DNA from: an uncultured Prochlorococcus sp.
GTDB taxonomy: Bacteria > Cyanobacteriota > Cyanobacteriia > PCC-6307 > Cyanobiaceae
Assembly (NCBI GenBank): GCA_902536455.1
Contig: CACAXN010000005.1
Location: 1-64,000, forward strand
Length of the DNA: 64,000 nucleotides
Direction of reading: 5' to 3'
A program made the translations under genes and the position numbers. The notes below the pieces were generated by a model that did not search any database, was not told the DNA's origin, and was given only the letters and a program-made list of their open reading frames with translations. This document shows positions 9,303 through 18,252 of this stretch, piece by piece (the first letter of the stretch is position 1; the number at the start of each line of letters is the position of its first letter).

Positions 9303-9490
9303 AGATTGCTTTATTTATGTTATAAAATTTAAATATAATAGCATGATTATTCTTGATTATTTTTGATAAAAAATATTTTTTTCATCAAAAGTGCAAACAA
9401 TATTTTATTAATAATGATTAGGTTTATAAATATAAAGGATATTTTCCATTTTAAATTAAATTAAAAACTCTAATCGAATAATTAAGAAAT

Positions 9491-10426
9491 TTATTTTGTC
9501 CAAGTAAATTTTAAATTGCCTGGCCCAAACATTAATTTAGAATATTTACTTTTATTTCTGGTTACATGAAATGGAGTTAAGAATCTTCTGAAGTCTTTCC
9601 TCTCATAATAAAATTCAGGGCACCTTTTTATGTTCTTGGCACCATATTTCTTTAAAAGATCAATAACATATTTTTCATTAAGTTTATTATCTAACTTGAT
9701 TGGAACACGTAACTCATCTTGAAAATAATTTATTGTATCTAAAGTTATAAGTTCTAACAGTTTATTAATCAAATCTTCTGTAATTAATTTATCTTTATTA
9801 ATTCCAGTAGATAGAATGCTAAAAAATTCTTTTTTGACTTCTTCTAAATCTAAATTATCTATATAATCTGCAAATTCATTATCTTCTGAATAAGCTTCTC
9901 TAAGAGCCGGATTAATAAAACTATTTAAGACTCCCGTATTACCATAACCAAAGTCAGCATTGCAAATTCCCCCAGGTACAACTACTCTCATCATTTCTTT
10001 AATAGCTAATTCAATATGTTCAAAACTTTCAAGAACCATAAGAACTCCAAAACATGCTGCAAAATCAAAAGTATCAGTCTCAAAAGGTAATTCAATAGCA
10101 TTTCCTGCATGAAAAGAAAAAACATTTAGATTTAACTTATGACTATTTAAAACTTCTTTTAAAAAATTAATCCATTTATCTCCAATATCTAAGCAACTTA
10201 TTGAACTACACCCCATATCATAAAAAGCTTTCTGCAAAACTCCATTATTTCCACAACCAATATCTACTACTTTTTTGCCCTTAAACCATCCTTCTGGAAG
10301 TAAATAGTTTTCACAACTTGAACTATATTTATAATGTTTCAAAAATATATCAGGATTATTTGCATAATTCTTATGATGATTTAAATATAGTTCTCTTGTT
10401 TCCTCTTCAGATTTAGTGAACTTCAT
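9491..10426 (-). CDS. SAM-dependent class I methyltransferase
   Basis: 311 residues. Motif I is VVDIGCGNNG (residues 53-62), followed by CLDIGDKW, the late strand FAACFGVLMVLESFEH and MMRVVVPGGICNADFG, a standard UbiE/Methyltransf_11 layout. The first roughly 40 codons and the leader of this gene are duplicated 7.9 kb to the right at 18.2-18.45 kb as a truncated copy, so this is the intact copy. The methyl acceptor is unknown; a sugar of the surface glycan is the obvious guess from context. Confidence 0.82.
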   Translation of the reverse strand: MKFTKSEEETRELYLNHHKNYANNPDIFLKHYKYSSSCENYLLPEGWFKGKKVVDIGCGNNGVLQKAFYDMGCSSISCLDIGDKWINFLKEVLNSHKLNLNVFSFHAGNAIELPFETDTFDFAACFGVLMVLESFEHIELAIKEMMRVVVPGGICNADFGYGNTGVLNSFINPALREAYSEDNEFADYIDNLDLEEVKKEFFSILSTGINKDKLITEDLINKLLELITLDTINYFQDELRVPIKLDNKLNEKYVIDLLKKYGAKNIKRCPEFYYERKDFRRFLTPFHVTRNKSKYSKLMFGPGNLKFTWTK

Positions 10427-10520
10427 AATAATATATTTTTATTTTAAATTTCAATTCTAAAAATTATATCAGATACTAATAACAAAGAAATTTCATAATA
10501 AAATTACTAAAAATTAATTT
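10307..10520. repeat. left copy of a ~210-bp direct repeat flanking the nonulosonate cassette
   Basis: By eye this segment aligns with 18245-18453 in the same orientation. From GTTTTCACAA to the methyltransferase start codon the two copies differ at only four places in about 118 bases; the leader beyond that shows several substitutions and small indels before similarity is lost near 10520. It comprises codons 1-40 of the methyltransferase and about 90 bases upstream of it. Confidence 0.9.
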
Positions 10521-10660
10521 CCATTTTTAAAAACAACATCAGCAAAATTAGTATTCAACCTTGATCATTTAAAAATAGAATTCCATTAATAATTGTTCAA
10601 GATCTGACAAAAAATTAGAGTAGATTTTTAGAAAATTTAAAATACTTATTTAGATTTTTA

Positions 10661-10779
10661 TTAAAAATCGATGTTATAAAAATTTTTTTTAATAATATTA
10701 TCAAAATTATAATCTTCAAGAATCTTTACTATTTTTGTACTTGCTCCTCCTTCACCATATGGATTAATTGTTTTTTTTT
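10661..10779 (-). other. out-of-frame C-terminal extension of neuC, beyond an A9 tract
   Basis: On the minus strand the neuC frame reads ESIKKNN and stops immediately after a run of nine A (plus-strand T at 10771-10779). Removing one A, or adding two, continues the frame for 36 codons as TINPYGEGGASTKIVKIL and onward to a TAA at 10661-10663. NPYG(D/E)G-x-AS is the conserved C-terminal motif of UDP-GlcNAc 2-epimerases, so this tail clearly belongs to neuC. The cause could be a real frameshift, RNA polymerase or ribosome slippage on A9, or a sequencing error in the homopolymer. Confidence 0.85.
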
Positions 10780-11819
10780 ATTGACTCTTGAAAATCATAT
10801 GAAAGTGCTTTTTTAATAGAATTCATAATTGATTCTTTTTCAGGATGACAATCAATAATAGAATCTGCTTTGATTCTTCCCTTTTGTCTATCTCCAATAT
10901 TAATTGTTGGTTTTTTAAATGAAGGCACTTCAATTATTCCGCTTGATGAGTTTCCTATTACTAAATCTACATGTTGAATGCATGAAAGATATCTTAATTG
11001 GCCTAAGGAGGTGAAGTATTTAGCATTTCTATTTTCTTGCGCAAACTTCTTAATCATCGAAAATAATATTCTTCCATGAGTATCTGAATTAGGCATGGTA
11101 AAAATGAAACCAGTTTCCTTAAATGAAGAAAGAGAATAAAATAATTGATTCATTTGTTCTTCGCTAGTATTAGATTCCAAAGTCACTGGATGAAAAGTGA
11201 TCAGAAAGTTTCTTTTTCTAAGCTTTAAATCTAGAGTCTCCTCTAATTCTTTTTTATCTAGAAGATTAAGTTTTAAAATATTATCAATACCTAAGCCACC
11301 AACATTAAAAACTGTATCAGGCTGCTCGCCTAATTGAATCACCCTTTTTTGATATACATGCGAGGCTACAAAATGAATATGGGACATTTTTGTAATGCTA
11401 TGTCTAATAGCTTCATCTATTGAGCCTTCTGTAGCTTCCCCGCCATGAAGGTGTGCAACTGGTATTCTTGCGACTAAAGCAGCACTTGTTACTGATAAAA
11501 TTTCGTATCTATCTCCAAGGACTAATAAAAGATCTGGCTTTAAATCTTCAAGGGCATCAGCAAAACTTATTAACCCTATACCCATTGACTTTGCAATACT
11601 TGCAGGGGTGTCTGAACTTAATATCATTTCTACTTTTTTATTAACTTTAAAATCATCATCTTCAATTTGTTTAATTGTCAAACCAAATTCAGGAGAGAGG
11701 TGCATACCACAAACGATTAAATTTAAAGTTAATAAATTTGACTTTTTTATCTCCTCCATTACCCATCTAAGCAATCCATATTCGGCTCTTGTGCCTGTAA
11801 CTACACAAATCTTTTTCAT
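10764..11819 (-). CDS. neuC: UDP-N-acetylglucosamine 2-epimerase (hydrolysing), NeuC/LegG type, frame broken near the 3' end
   Basis: Hydrolysing 2-epimerase that releases UDP and yields a ManNAc-type sugar (or its 2,4-diamino analogue in the legionaminate pathway) for condensation by NeuB. Visible are the N-terminal VVTGTRAEYGLLRWV, the stretch LVLGDRYEIL, HLHGGEATEGSIDEAIRHSITK and the UDP-binding region IGNSSSGIIEVPSF. The continuous frame gives 351 residues; the usual length is about 380, and the missing NPYG tail is found in the next frame down to 10661, which would give 385 residues. The start overlaps the neuB stop by four bases (ATGA), so translation is probably coupled. Confidence 0.9.
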   Translation of the reverse strand: MKKICVVTGTRAEYGLLRWVMEEIKKSNLLTLNLIVCGMHLSPEFGLTIKQIEDDDFKVNKKVEMILSSDTPASIAKSMGIGLISFADALEDLKPDLLLVLGDRYEILSVTSAALVARIPVAHLHGGEATEGSIDEAIRHSITKMSHIHFVASHVYQKRVIQLGEQPDTVFNVGGLGIDNILKLNLLDKKELEETLDLKLRKRNFLITFHPVTLESNTSEEQMNQLFYSLSSFKETGFIFTMPNSDTHGRILFSMIKKFAQENRNAKYFTSLGQLRYLSCIQHVDLVIGNSSSGIIEVPSFKKPTINIGDRQKGRIKADSIIDCHPEKESIMNSIKKALSYDFQESIKKNN

Positions 11820-12835
11820 AGGATAATTAAATCGTCTTTATTATATTTTTTTGTAGAGACCTTGCCGATTATTTCATCAATTAACATTGGAGATAAGCCT
11901 GTACCAGGTCTTTTAGTAGTAATATTTTCATAATTAAACTTTTCACCTATTTCAATTTGCCTTGAGGCAATAATAGATTTTCGAACTATAGCCCTAGTTT
12001 TAATCTCACTTATACTAGGGAATTTTCTAGTACTTCCTAGAGCCGTTTCTATATTCCTGATGCTATTAACCATTTTTTTAAATTCAGCTGGCTCTATACT
12101 TGCTTTATGGTCAGGCCCTTCCATTTCTCTATCTAGTGTTAAATGCTTTTCTATTATTCTTCCACCAAGAGCAACTGCTGCAATTGAAACTTCTATTCCA
12201 ATTGTGTGATCAGAGTAACCAACTTCTATGTCAAATGCATTTTTTATGGTTACCATAGATTGAAGATTTACATCTTCCATAGGTGTTGGATACTTAGTAC
12301 TACAATGAAGGACTTTGATTTGGGACTTTTTGCAACCATTAGATATTAAAACATCAATTGCAGTTTCAATCTCACCAAGCGTCGACATTCCAGTGGAGAG
12401 GATAGTGTCTTTTTTAAAACTACCAATTTGCCGTAAATAGGGAAGGTTAGTTATTTCACCGGAAGGTATCTTAAATAATTTCATGTTAAGAGAATTTAAA
12501 ATATTATTGCTTTCAAAATCGAACCCAGTTGACATGAACATTATCTTTTGATCATTAGCATATTGCATAAGTTCTAAATGTTGTTCATAATCGATTTCTA
12601 ATTTTTTGAGCATATCGAATTGGGAAGAAATATTCGGTAAATTCTTTTTTTGATACTCTGCAAGTTCAGCAACTCTAGTAACTATATTTTCTGTTTTAAA
12701 AGTTTGAAACTTTACAGCATCAGCTCCAGCTTTTGCTGCTTCTTTTATTAATCTTTTTGCTAATTTTATATCTCCATTATGATTAACTCCAGCTTCTGCT
12801 ATGACAAAAGTATTAGAAATTTTTTTAAAATTCAT
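11816..12835 (-). CDS. neuB: N-acetylneuraminate/legionaminate synthase (NeuB/LegI)
   Basis: Condenses phosphoenolpyruvate with the ManNAc-type sugar from NeuC to make the nine-carbon nonulosonic acid. The TIM-barrel domain begins FVIAEAGVNHNGD, with KFQTFKTE, STGMSTLGEIE, HCSTKYPTP and EKHLTLDREMEGPDH; the C-terminal SAF antifreeze-like domain is recognised in TTKRPGTGLSP. The ORF track starts 18 codons earlier, inside neuD; the ATG at 12835, one base after the neuD stop, is better because the family sequence starts there. The resulting 339 residues are normal for NeuB. Confidence 0.95.
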   Translation of the reverse strand: MNFKKISNTFVIAEAGVNHNGDIKLAKRLIKEAAKAGADAVKFQTFKTENIVTRVAELAEYQKKNLPNISSQFDMLKKLEIDYEQHLELMQYANDQKIMFMSTGFDFESNNILNSLNMKLFKIPSGEITNLPYLRQIGSFKKDTILSTGMSTLGEIETAIDVLISNGCKKSQIKVLHCSTKYPTPMEDVNLQSMVTIKNAFDIEVGYSDHTIGIEVSIAAVALGGRIIEKHLTLDREMEGPDHKASIEPAEFKKMVNSIRNIETALGSTRKFPSISEIKTRAIVRKSIIASRQIEIGEKFNYENITTKRPGTGLSPMLIDEIIGKVSTKKYNKDDLIIL

Positions 12836-12836
12836 T

Positions 12837-13451
12837 TTATGAGCTTTTATAAATTGTATTAGATGGGATGTTATGCATGACTTTTTCACCAGCAGAAACG
12901 ATCACTCTTTGACCAATATTTATACCTTGTTTAAGGATAGAGCCACTACCTATAAAACTTCCAGATCCAATATGAACATTACCGTTTACTATAGCTCCTG
13001 TTGAAATATGACAATGATCTCCAATTATTGAATCATGCTCAACAATAGAACCTGTATTAATTATGCAATTAAAACCTATTTCTGCTCCGGAATTTATTAT
13101 GGTGTTATGCATAACAATTGTTCCTTTTTTTATAGTTGAATTTGAGGATATAATTGAATTTTTTGATTTTATGGTAGCGATCTTTATAGACATATGTTCA
13201 AGCAAATTAAATAACTTTATCCTAATATTAGGGGATTTTATTTGACCAACACAAACCAAACCATAATCATTTTCTGAAATTAAATCTTTAAGTTGATCAT
13301 CAGATCCAAGTATTTTATATCCCATAAAATCTTCAAAAATTTTATTATTTTTATCAATAATTCCTTTTATTTGATATTTTCCAATGTTTTCAATTATTTC
13401 AATACAAGATTTACAATGTCCGCCAGCCCCAAGCAAAACTATATTTCTCAT
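12837..13451 (-). CDS. neuD: NeuD/LegH-type acyltransferase, left-handed beta-helix
   Basis: 204 residues. The N-terminal Rossmann-like part (IVLLGAGGHCKSCIEII) is followed by hexapeptide repeats, for example SGAEIGFNCIINTGSIVEHDSIIGDHCHISTGAIVNG, which form the acetyl-CoA-dependent transferase helix. Members O-acetylate sialic acid or N-acetylate the 4-amino sugar in the legionaminate and bacillosamine pathways. Next to a LegC-type aminotransferase, N-acetylation of UDP-4-amino-4,6-dideoxy-GlcNAc is the likelier role. The start overlaps the legC stop by four bases and its stop is one base from neuB. Confidence 0.9.
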   Translation of the reverse strand: MRNIVLLGAGGHCKSCIEIIENIGKYQIKGIIDKNNKIFEDFMGYKILGSDDQLKDLISENDYGLVCVGQIKSPNIRIKLFNLLEHMSIKIATIKSKNSIISSNSTIKKGTIVMHNTIINSGAEIGFNCIINTGSIVEHDSIIGDHCHISTGAIVNGNVHIGSGSFIGSGSILKQGINIGQRVIVSAGEKVMHNIPSNTIYKSS

Positions 13452-14605
13452 ACTAAATATGCACTGCTAGGTATATTAATAATACGATTTGAAAGCGATT
13501 GAGCAATAGGTAATGGGGCTTTAGGGCATTCTTTAAACATCTTAAGATTAGGAAGTAAATCCCAAGCTGGTCTTGTCATGATTCCATTATCATTCGTATA
13601 TTCAAGAATTTTTTCCAGTTCATTCTCTAACCCCCTATCTAATATCAGAGTTTGTAACCAATAATTACTTCTGCTAAAAGGTGGCTCTTTGAATAAGCTT
13701 ATTCCATTAAAATTTCTAAAAGCATCTTCATATTTAAAAAAAAGATTTCTTTTTGATTTACAAAAATCATCAATTTTTTTTAATTGCGCACATCCTAAAG
13801 CTGCATTAAGGTTTGGCATTCTGTAGTTGTAACCAACTTGATCATGAATATACCTCCATCGATGAGACAATTTTGCTGTACTTGTAATATGCTTTGCTTT
13901 ATTTGCAAGGTTAATATCGTTTGTAAGGATTACTCCTCCACCTCCAGTAGTAATAATCTTATTGCCATTGAAACTTAGGACTCCAAAATCACCAAAAGTA
14001 CCAGTGTGTCGACCATGGTAAAAACTTCCAAGAGATTCTGCAGCGTCTTCAACAACTGGAATTCCAAAGTTTTTAGCAATATCAATTATTTGAATAATTT
14101 CAGAAGGATGTCCAAAAGTATGCATTGGAACAATCGCCGAAATCTTTCTCCCAGTATTTTTATTAATTAAATTTCCAGCAATTTTTTCACAGTTTTTGTC
14201 AAGCCAATTTCCTAAAGATAAGGGATCTATGCCTAATGTTTTTTCATTGCAATCAACAAAATGCGGAATTGCATTAAGATAACTTATTGCATTTGCAGTA
14301 GCAACGAATGTTAAAGCTGGACAGATTACTTCTTCGCCTTCACCTACTCCAGACAATTTCAAAGCAACGTGTAATGCAGAAGTACCATTAACTACGGCTA
14401 TAGCTCTTTTACTTTTAGTGTAAGTTGCAATTTCATTTTCAAATTGATTTACATATTGGCCCACAGTTGATACGAAAGTAGATTCAATACACTTTTTTAG
14501 GTTTTTGACTTCTTCATCATTAAACCTTGGCTCATGAAGAAATTCTCTTTCGCTCATTAGTACAGATTTTATAATATCGGTTATTTTGATCCCAAAATCT
14601 CTCAT
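13448..14605 (-). CDS. legC: LegC-family sugar aminotransferase (DegT/DnrJ/EryC1/StrS)
   Basis: 385 residues. The sequence FLHEPRFNDEEVKNLKKCI, STFVSTVGQYVNQFE, VVNGTSALHVALKLSGV and PALTFVATANAISYLNA matches the LegC branch closely; the PLP lysine is in SFNGNKIITTGGGG and the conserved aspartate in VVEDAAESLGSFY. In the legionaminic acid pathway LegC aminates the 4-keto group of UDP-4-keto-6-deoxy-GlcNAc made by LegB. Its presence makes the cluster product a 5,7-diamino nonulosonate more likely than plain Neu5Ac. It overlaps neuD by four bases and follows the SDR by 24 bases. Confidence 0.92.
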   Translation of the reverse strand: MRDFGIKITDIIKSVLMSEREFLHEPRFNDEEVKNLKKCIESTFVSTVGQYVNQFENEIATYTKSKRAIAVVNGTSALHVALKLSGVGEGEEVICPALTFVATANAISYLNAIPHFVDCNEKTLGIDPLSLGNWLDKNCEKIAGNLINKNTGRKISAIVPMHTFGHPSEIIQIIDIAKNFGIPVVEDAAESLGSFYHGRHTGTFGDFGVLSFNGNKIITTGGGGVILTNDINLANKAKHITSTAKLSHRWRYIHDQVGYNYRMPNLNAALGCAQLKKIDDFCKSKRNLFFKYEDAFRNFNGISLFKEPPFSRSNYWLQTLILDRGLENELEKILEYTNDNGIMTRPAWDLLPNLKMFKECPKAPLPIAQSLSNRIINIPSSAYLV

Positions 14606-14629
14606 TTTTAAAAAGTATAAGTAAATTAT

Positions 14630-15616
14630 TTAATAAGCTTTTGTTTTAAAAACATTATTTAGATACCAATCATATGTCTTTTTTATACCAATTTCTAAAT
14701 CAGTTTCTCTTATCATACCTATTAATTTTGTAGTCTTTTCCATATTAGGAGCTCTTCGCATTGGAGAGCCAATCGTATTTTTCTCTTTCTTAATAATGAA
14801 TTTTTTACCAACAACTTTCCAACATATTTGAATTAATTCCTCAATAGAGATCTCGGGAGTCTGCACTCCTAAATTTAATGTTTTATTGATACAAGAGTCA
14901 TTAATAATTATTTTTTTTAAAATTTCAATAGCATCATCGATAAAGCAAAAACATCTCGATTGTTGAGACGATGCAACAGACATTACTTCCCCATTATTTG
15001 TTTCATAAGCTTTTTTTAGTTGTTCAGGAATTACATGAGACATCCCCATTCTTGGACCATAAATATTATGAGGTCTGAATATTATATAAGGCAAACCAGA
15101 TTGTATACACATAGTCTCACCGTAAATTTTAGATAACATGTAGCTTGTTCTTTTCCTAGTTAAAGAGTTAATTGATAATGGTGTATTTTCAGGAGTAGGT
15201 ATTTGCATTCCGAAGTTCTCAAGTGTTCCACTATATACTTCACTTGTAGATGCAAATAATAACTTAGATAAGTTTTTCTGAGCTTTTGAAAGTTTTATAA
15301 TATTATTTAGCATTACCACATTATTTTCTAATACGGAGTAAGGATTATTATTGACATGTTTTACACCTATAATTGCAGCTAGATGAATTATATAATCAAA
15401 ATCTTTATCTATTTGCATTACAGATAATAAATCCATGCAATTTACGTTTATAAATTGAACATTTTTTTTTGAAATTAATTTCTTAAGTAATGTATCTTTG
15501 TTACCTCTAATAAAGTTGTCCAAAATAACAACATTGAAATTTTCTTCGGAAAGAGATAATGCTAAAAAATAACCAATAAATCCTGCCCCTCCTGTTATGA
15601 GAACTTTTTTATTCAC
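14630..15616 (-). CDS. NAD-dependent nucleotide-sugar SDR (decarboxylase/epimerase-like)
   Basis: 328 residues, extended SDR. KVLITGGAGFIGYFLA binds NAD; the active-site segment reads FASTSEVYSG and the Tyr-Lys pair lies in YMLSKIYGE. The TSEVY pattern, rather than TDEVYG, resembles UDP-glucuronate decarboxylases more than 4,6-dehydratases. Paired with the upstream dehydrogenase (4-base overlap), it could decarboxylate or otherwise modify the resulting sugar acid. If it instead acts as the LegB-type 4,6-dehydratase that LegC requires, its active site is unusual. The family is clear, the reaction is not. Confidence 0.8.
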   Translation of the reverse strand: MNKKVLITGGAGFIGYFLALSLSEENFNVVILDNFIRGNKDTLLKKLISKKNVQFINVNCMDLLSVMQIDKDFDYIIHLAAIIGVKHVNNNPYSVLENNVVMLNNIIKLSKAQKNLSKLLFASTSEVYSGTLENFGMQIPTPENTPLSINSLTRKRTSYMLSKIYGETMCIQSGLPYIIFRPHNIYGPRMGMSHVIPEQLKKAYETNNGEVMSVASSQQSRCFCFIDDAIEILKKIIINDSCINKTLNLGVQTPEISIEELIQICWKVVGKKFIIKKEKNTIGSPMRRAPNMEKTTKLIGMIRETDLEIGIKKTYDWYLNNVFKTKAY

Positions 15617-17013
15617 AATCCATTCCCAACTCCTACAGATTGTAATTTTACACCATTATTCCTAAATTCATTTCGCTTTTTTTTGTCCCAAATCATAAAG
15701 CCATCAAGAATAACTGCATTTCTGTGTTTTGATAGCCATTTTGAGAGATCTAATTCTTTGTATTGTTTATGAGGCACTGTAAAAATTATGCCATCATAAG
15801 TATTAGGTCTTGGTAAAGTATTCTTTATTCTGATTTTTACTTCATCCCAATAATTTACTAAAGGATCATGACAATCAATATTTCCTCCTTCTTTCTTTAT
15901 CTCTTTAAAAATTAATTCAGCAGGTGAATATCTTGTATCAGCTACATTTTCCCTGTAACTTACACCGCAAATAAGTATATTTTTATTATTAAAACTTCCT
16001 CCTAATAATTCTCTCATTCTATTTACAGCGTGTAGAGGCATTTTTGATAATTCACGCAAGGCAAGTTTAGAAAAAGGGAAATCAAGATTTTCTTTAAGCA
16101 ACTCTTTACTTGCTGCTGGAGTAAATGCTGGGTCTTTAGTTAAACAATATCCACCTATCCCAATTCCCGGATATCTAATATTTTTGTGAGTTGGCCTTAT
16201 TTGGATAGCTTGAATAACTTCAAATAAATCTATCCCCACTTTTTCTGCATATCTCGTCCACTCTGCAATAAAAGCAATATTGACTGTTCTATAAGTGTTT
16301 TCTAATAATTTGGATGTTTCAGATGCAAGTGTTGATGATAATTTTGTTAAAGGATACTTTTTTGTATTAATAACTTTACTTAAAAATTTTTCGCAAGCCA
16401 ATGCAGATTCTTCATTAATACCTGAATATACGCGCCAAAAATTAATTATTGAATCATAATATTTCTCTCCAGGCATAACTCTCTCGTAGGAATGGGCTAA
16501 TTTGATTTTTTTTGGATCTAATCCTCTTTTAATAAAACATTCTCTAAGTATTGGCAAAACAATTTCACTGCATGTACCAGGAGGAACAGTAGTTTCTATA
16601 ATAACAAGACATTTTTCGTTTATGAAATTACCAATTGTATTTATAGCTTTCTTAAAGCCATCTAATTCTAATTTTGGCTCATCATTTTTAAATGGCATAT
16701 CAAGATGAATATCTACAACGACAATTTGAGCATTTTTAAATTCACTATTATCTGCAGATGCTCTAAAACTTTTATTCTTAATAGCTTTTTTTAAAAATTT
16801 ATTTAACTTTGGGTCAGTATTCCCAAATGGAAACATACCTGAATTTAATGCATTAATCCTATTAATTCCAATGGGACTTTTTAAATCTATTCCAACTACT
16901 TCAAAGTAATTTTTCTCTTGATGATCTAATGCATTTGATACAGCAATTGCCATGGCAGAACCAACAAAACCTAAACCTTGTATACATACTTTTTGCTTAT
17001 TATATTTTTTCAT
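15613..17013 (-). CDS. UDP-sugar 6-dehydrogenase (UDP-glucose/GDP-mannose dehydrogenase family)
   Basis: 466 residues. The NAD-binding motif is IQGLGFVGSAMA (residues 11-22), the central domain carries TTVPPGTCSEIV and LLENTYRTVNIAF, and the catalytic cysteine is Cys290 in GIGGYCLTKDP. It oxidises C6 of a UDP-hexose to the uronic acid in two NAD-dependent steps; UDP-ManNAc, UDP-GlcNAc or UDP-glucose are all possible. The family is not part of known sialic or legionaminic acid routes, so it probably makes another sugar for the same glycan. It overlaps neuA by four bases and the SDR by four bases. Confidence 0.9.
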   Translation of the reverse strand: MKKYNKQKVCIQGLGFVGSAMAIAVSNALDHQEKNYFEVVGIDLKSPIGINRINALNSGMFPFGNTDPKLNKFLKKAIKNKSFRASADNSEFKNAQIVVVDIHLDMPFKNDEPKLELDGFKKAINTIGNFINEKCLVIIETTVPPGTCSEIVLPILRECFIKRGLDPKKIKLAHSYERVMPGEKYYDSIINFWRVYSGINEESALACEKFLSKVINTKKYPLTKLSSTLASETSKLLENTYRTVNIAFIAEWTRYAEKVGIDLFEVIQAIQIRPTHKNIRYPGIGIGGYCLTKDPAFTPAASKELLKENLDFPFSKLALRELSKMPLHAVNRMRELLGGSFNNKNILICGVSYRENVADTRYSPAELIFKEIKKEGGNIDCHDPLVNYWDEVKIRIKNTLPRPNTYDGIIFTVPHKQYKELDLSKWLSKHRNAVILDGFMIWDKKKRNEFRNNGVKLQSVGVGNGL

Positions 17014-17699
17014 TTATTTATATTTTTATCGTATTTTATTTTAAGCTTTAATTCTGCTAACATCCAGTCATCCATATCATCAATATCGATCGATCTTTCT
17101 TTTGGCATAATATAGCCAAGAGTTTCAGAATTAATAAATTTTTTTTCTCTTTTATAAAATTCTGCATTACCTAAATATAAAGCACCGTTAATTACAAAAA
17201 CTTCAGATAAATCTTGCCTTCTAGTGACTTTTTCTTTATTGAAAATAGGTTGAATTATTTGTTTACTGTTTAACTCGTACATCCATGATGGATGTTTTGT
17301 GACTTTAGATATAGAGATACAGGATTCTGCATTATGCTTATGTTGTAATTCAATTATATTAAGAATATCATTAATTTCTCTAAGAGGAGATGTTGGTTGT
17401 AGGTATAAAATTTTTTTTGTCTCTGGAATCTTTTCCAGTAAATGCAGAATATTTGAAATTGCTGGACTCTCATCTAATGCAATTTTTTTTGGCCTTAAGA
17501 ATGGAACTTCAGCTCCATAATCTACTGAAACGTTTGCTATCTCATCATCGTCAGTTGAGACTATCACTCTATCAAGAGTTTTTGTTTCTAGTGCTTGTCT
17601 GATTGTCCAAGCTATGAGTGGTTTACCAAAAATTTCTTTGATATTTTTTCTTTTAATACCTTTTGAACCCCCTCGAGCAGGGATTAAACCTATTAGCAT
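17010..17699 (-). CDS. neuA: acylneuraminate (nonulosonate) cytidylyltransferase
   Basis: 229 residues. Activates the nonulosonic acid with CTP to CMP-NulO. The signature IPARGGSKGIKRKNI at residues 6-20 is diagnostic, followed by DRVIVSTDDDEIANV, PFLRPKKIA and LQPTSPLRE. It heads the seven-gene leftward operon neuA to neuC, in which consecutive genes overlap or lie within 25 bases. No sialyltransferase is in the operon itself; the best candidate in the window is the C-terminal half of the protein at 40073-41602. LegF and PseF are related, so the exact sugar is open. Confidence 0.93.
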   Translation of the reverse strand: MLIGLIPARGGSKGIKRKNIKEIFGKPLIAWTIRQALETKTLDRVIVSTDDDEIANVSVDYGAEVPFLRPKKIALDESPAISNILHLLEKIPETKKILYLQPTSPLREINDILNIIELQHKHNAESCISISKVTKHPSWMYELNSKQIIQPIFNKEKVTRRQDLSEVFVINGALYLGNAEFYKREKKFINSETLGYIMPKERSIDIDDMDDWMLAELKLKIKYDKNINK

Positions 17700-17706
17700 G
17701 ATGTAG

Positions 17707-17712
17707 ATTATA
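17707..17712 (-). promoter_or_regulatory. candidate -10 box for the neuA operon
   Basis: Read on the minus strand, TATAAT lies seven bases upstream of the neuA ATG. Transcription would then start at or next to the start codon, giving a leaderless or nearly leaderless mRNA. No good -35 hexamer is seen. It lies between neuA and the integrase remnant. Confidence 0.3.
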
Positions 17713-17778
17713 ATATTAGATTATCAATTTTAAATCCTATTTTATGTTGAATCAATGTTTTCATAGTTAAAAAAATAT

Positions 17779-18252
17779 TTAACCGCATATCTCTGCGTGT
17801 GCAAGTGCGTACTTTTCTGCATTATTTTTATTAGCTAATTGAATACGTTTTTTATTTTCAATATTGTTTGACCAAGCTCCATAGTATTGCAGATGAGTTT
17901 GTAAATCATGCCCCATTAAATCAGCCAAAACTCTATATGGAATAGCTGGGATAGTTTCCATTGATGCTCTCCATGCAAAAGAATGTCTAAATCCATAAGG
18001 AACATAAGCAGGATTTTTAGTTTTCAATTCTTTCCAGAACCAGAATATATTTAACGTTTTTCCAAAAAATTCTCCGATTAATTTATAACCTTTTTCATCA
18101 TCTGATTTTGCAATAGCTCTATTAATGACATCAGGAAATTTAATTTTTTTAGATTCTAAATCTGCAATTATTTTTTCTCCTTCCAATGGCAAGTTAGGTA
18201 AATTTAAAGGTTCAACAATTCTTGTATGCGGTTCTTCAAGCATTGTTTTCAC
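17779..18252 (-). pseudogene. C-terminal fragment of a tyrosine recombinase (integrase)
   Basis: 157 codons encoding the end of a catalytic domain: YGFRHSFAWRA supplies the conserved His and an Arg (Arg-His-x-x-x-x-Arg-like), LADLMGHDLQTHLQYYGAW supplies the second His and the Tyr nucleophile region. The N-terminal half, including the first catalytic arginine and the core-binding domain, is missing. The reading frame continues to a GTG at 18252, but bases 18245 onward belong to the methyltransferase-leader repeat, so the true break is at about 18244. It is therefore a scar of a mobile element, not a working integrase. It lies directly upstream of neuA on the same strand. Confidence 0.85.

Noticed and set aside
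11453-11826. Two plus-strand ORFs over neuC
   Set aside because: Shadow frames of the neuC coding strand; no family features.
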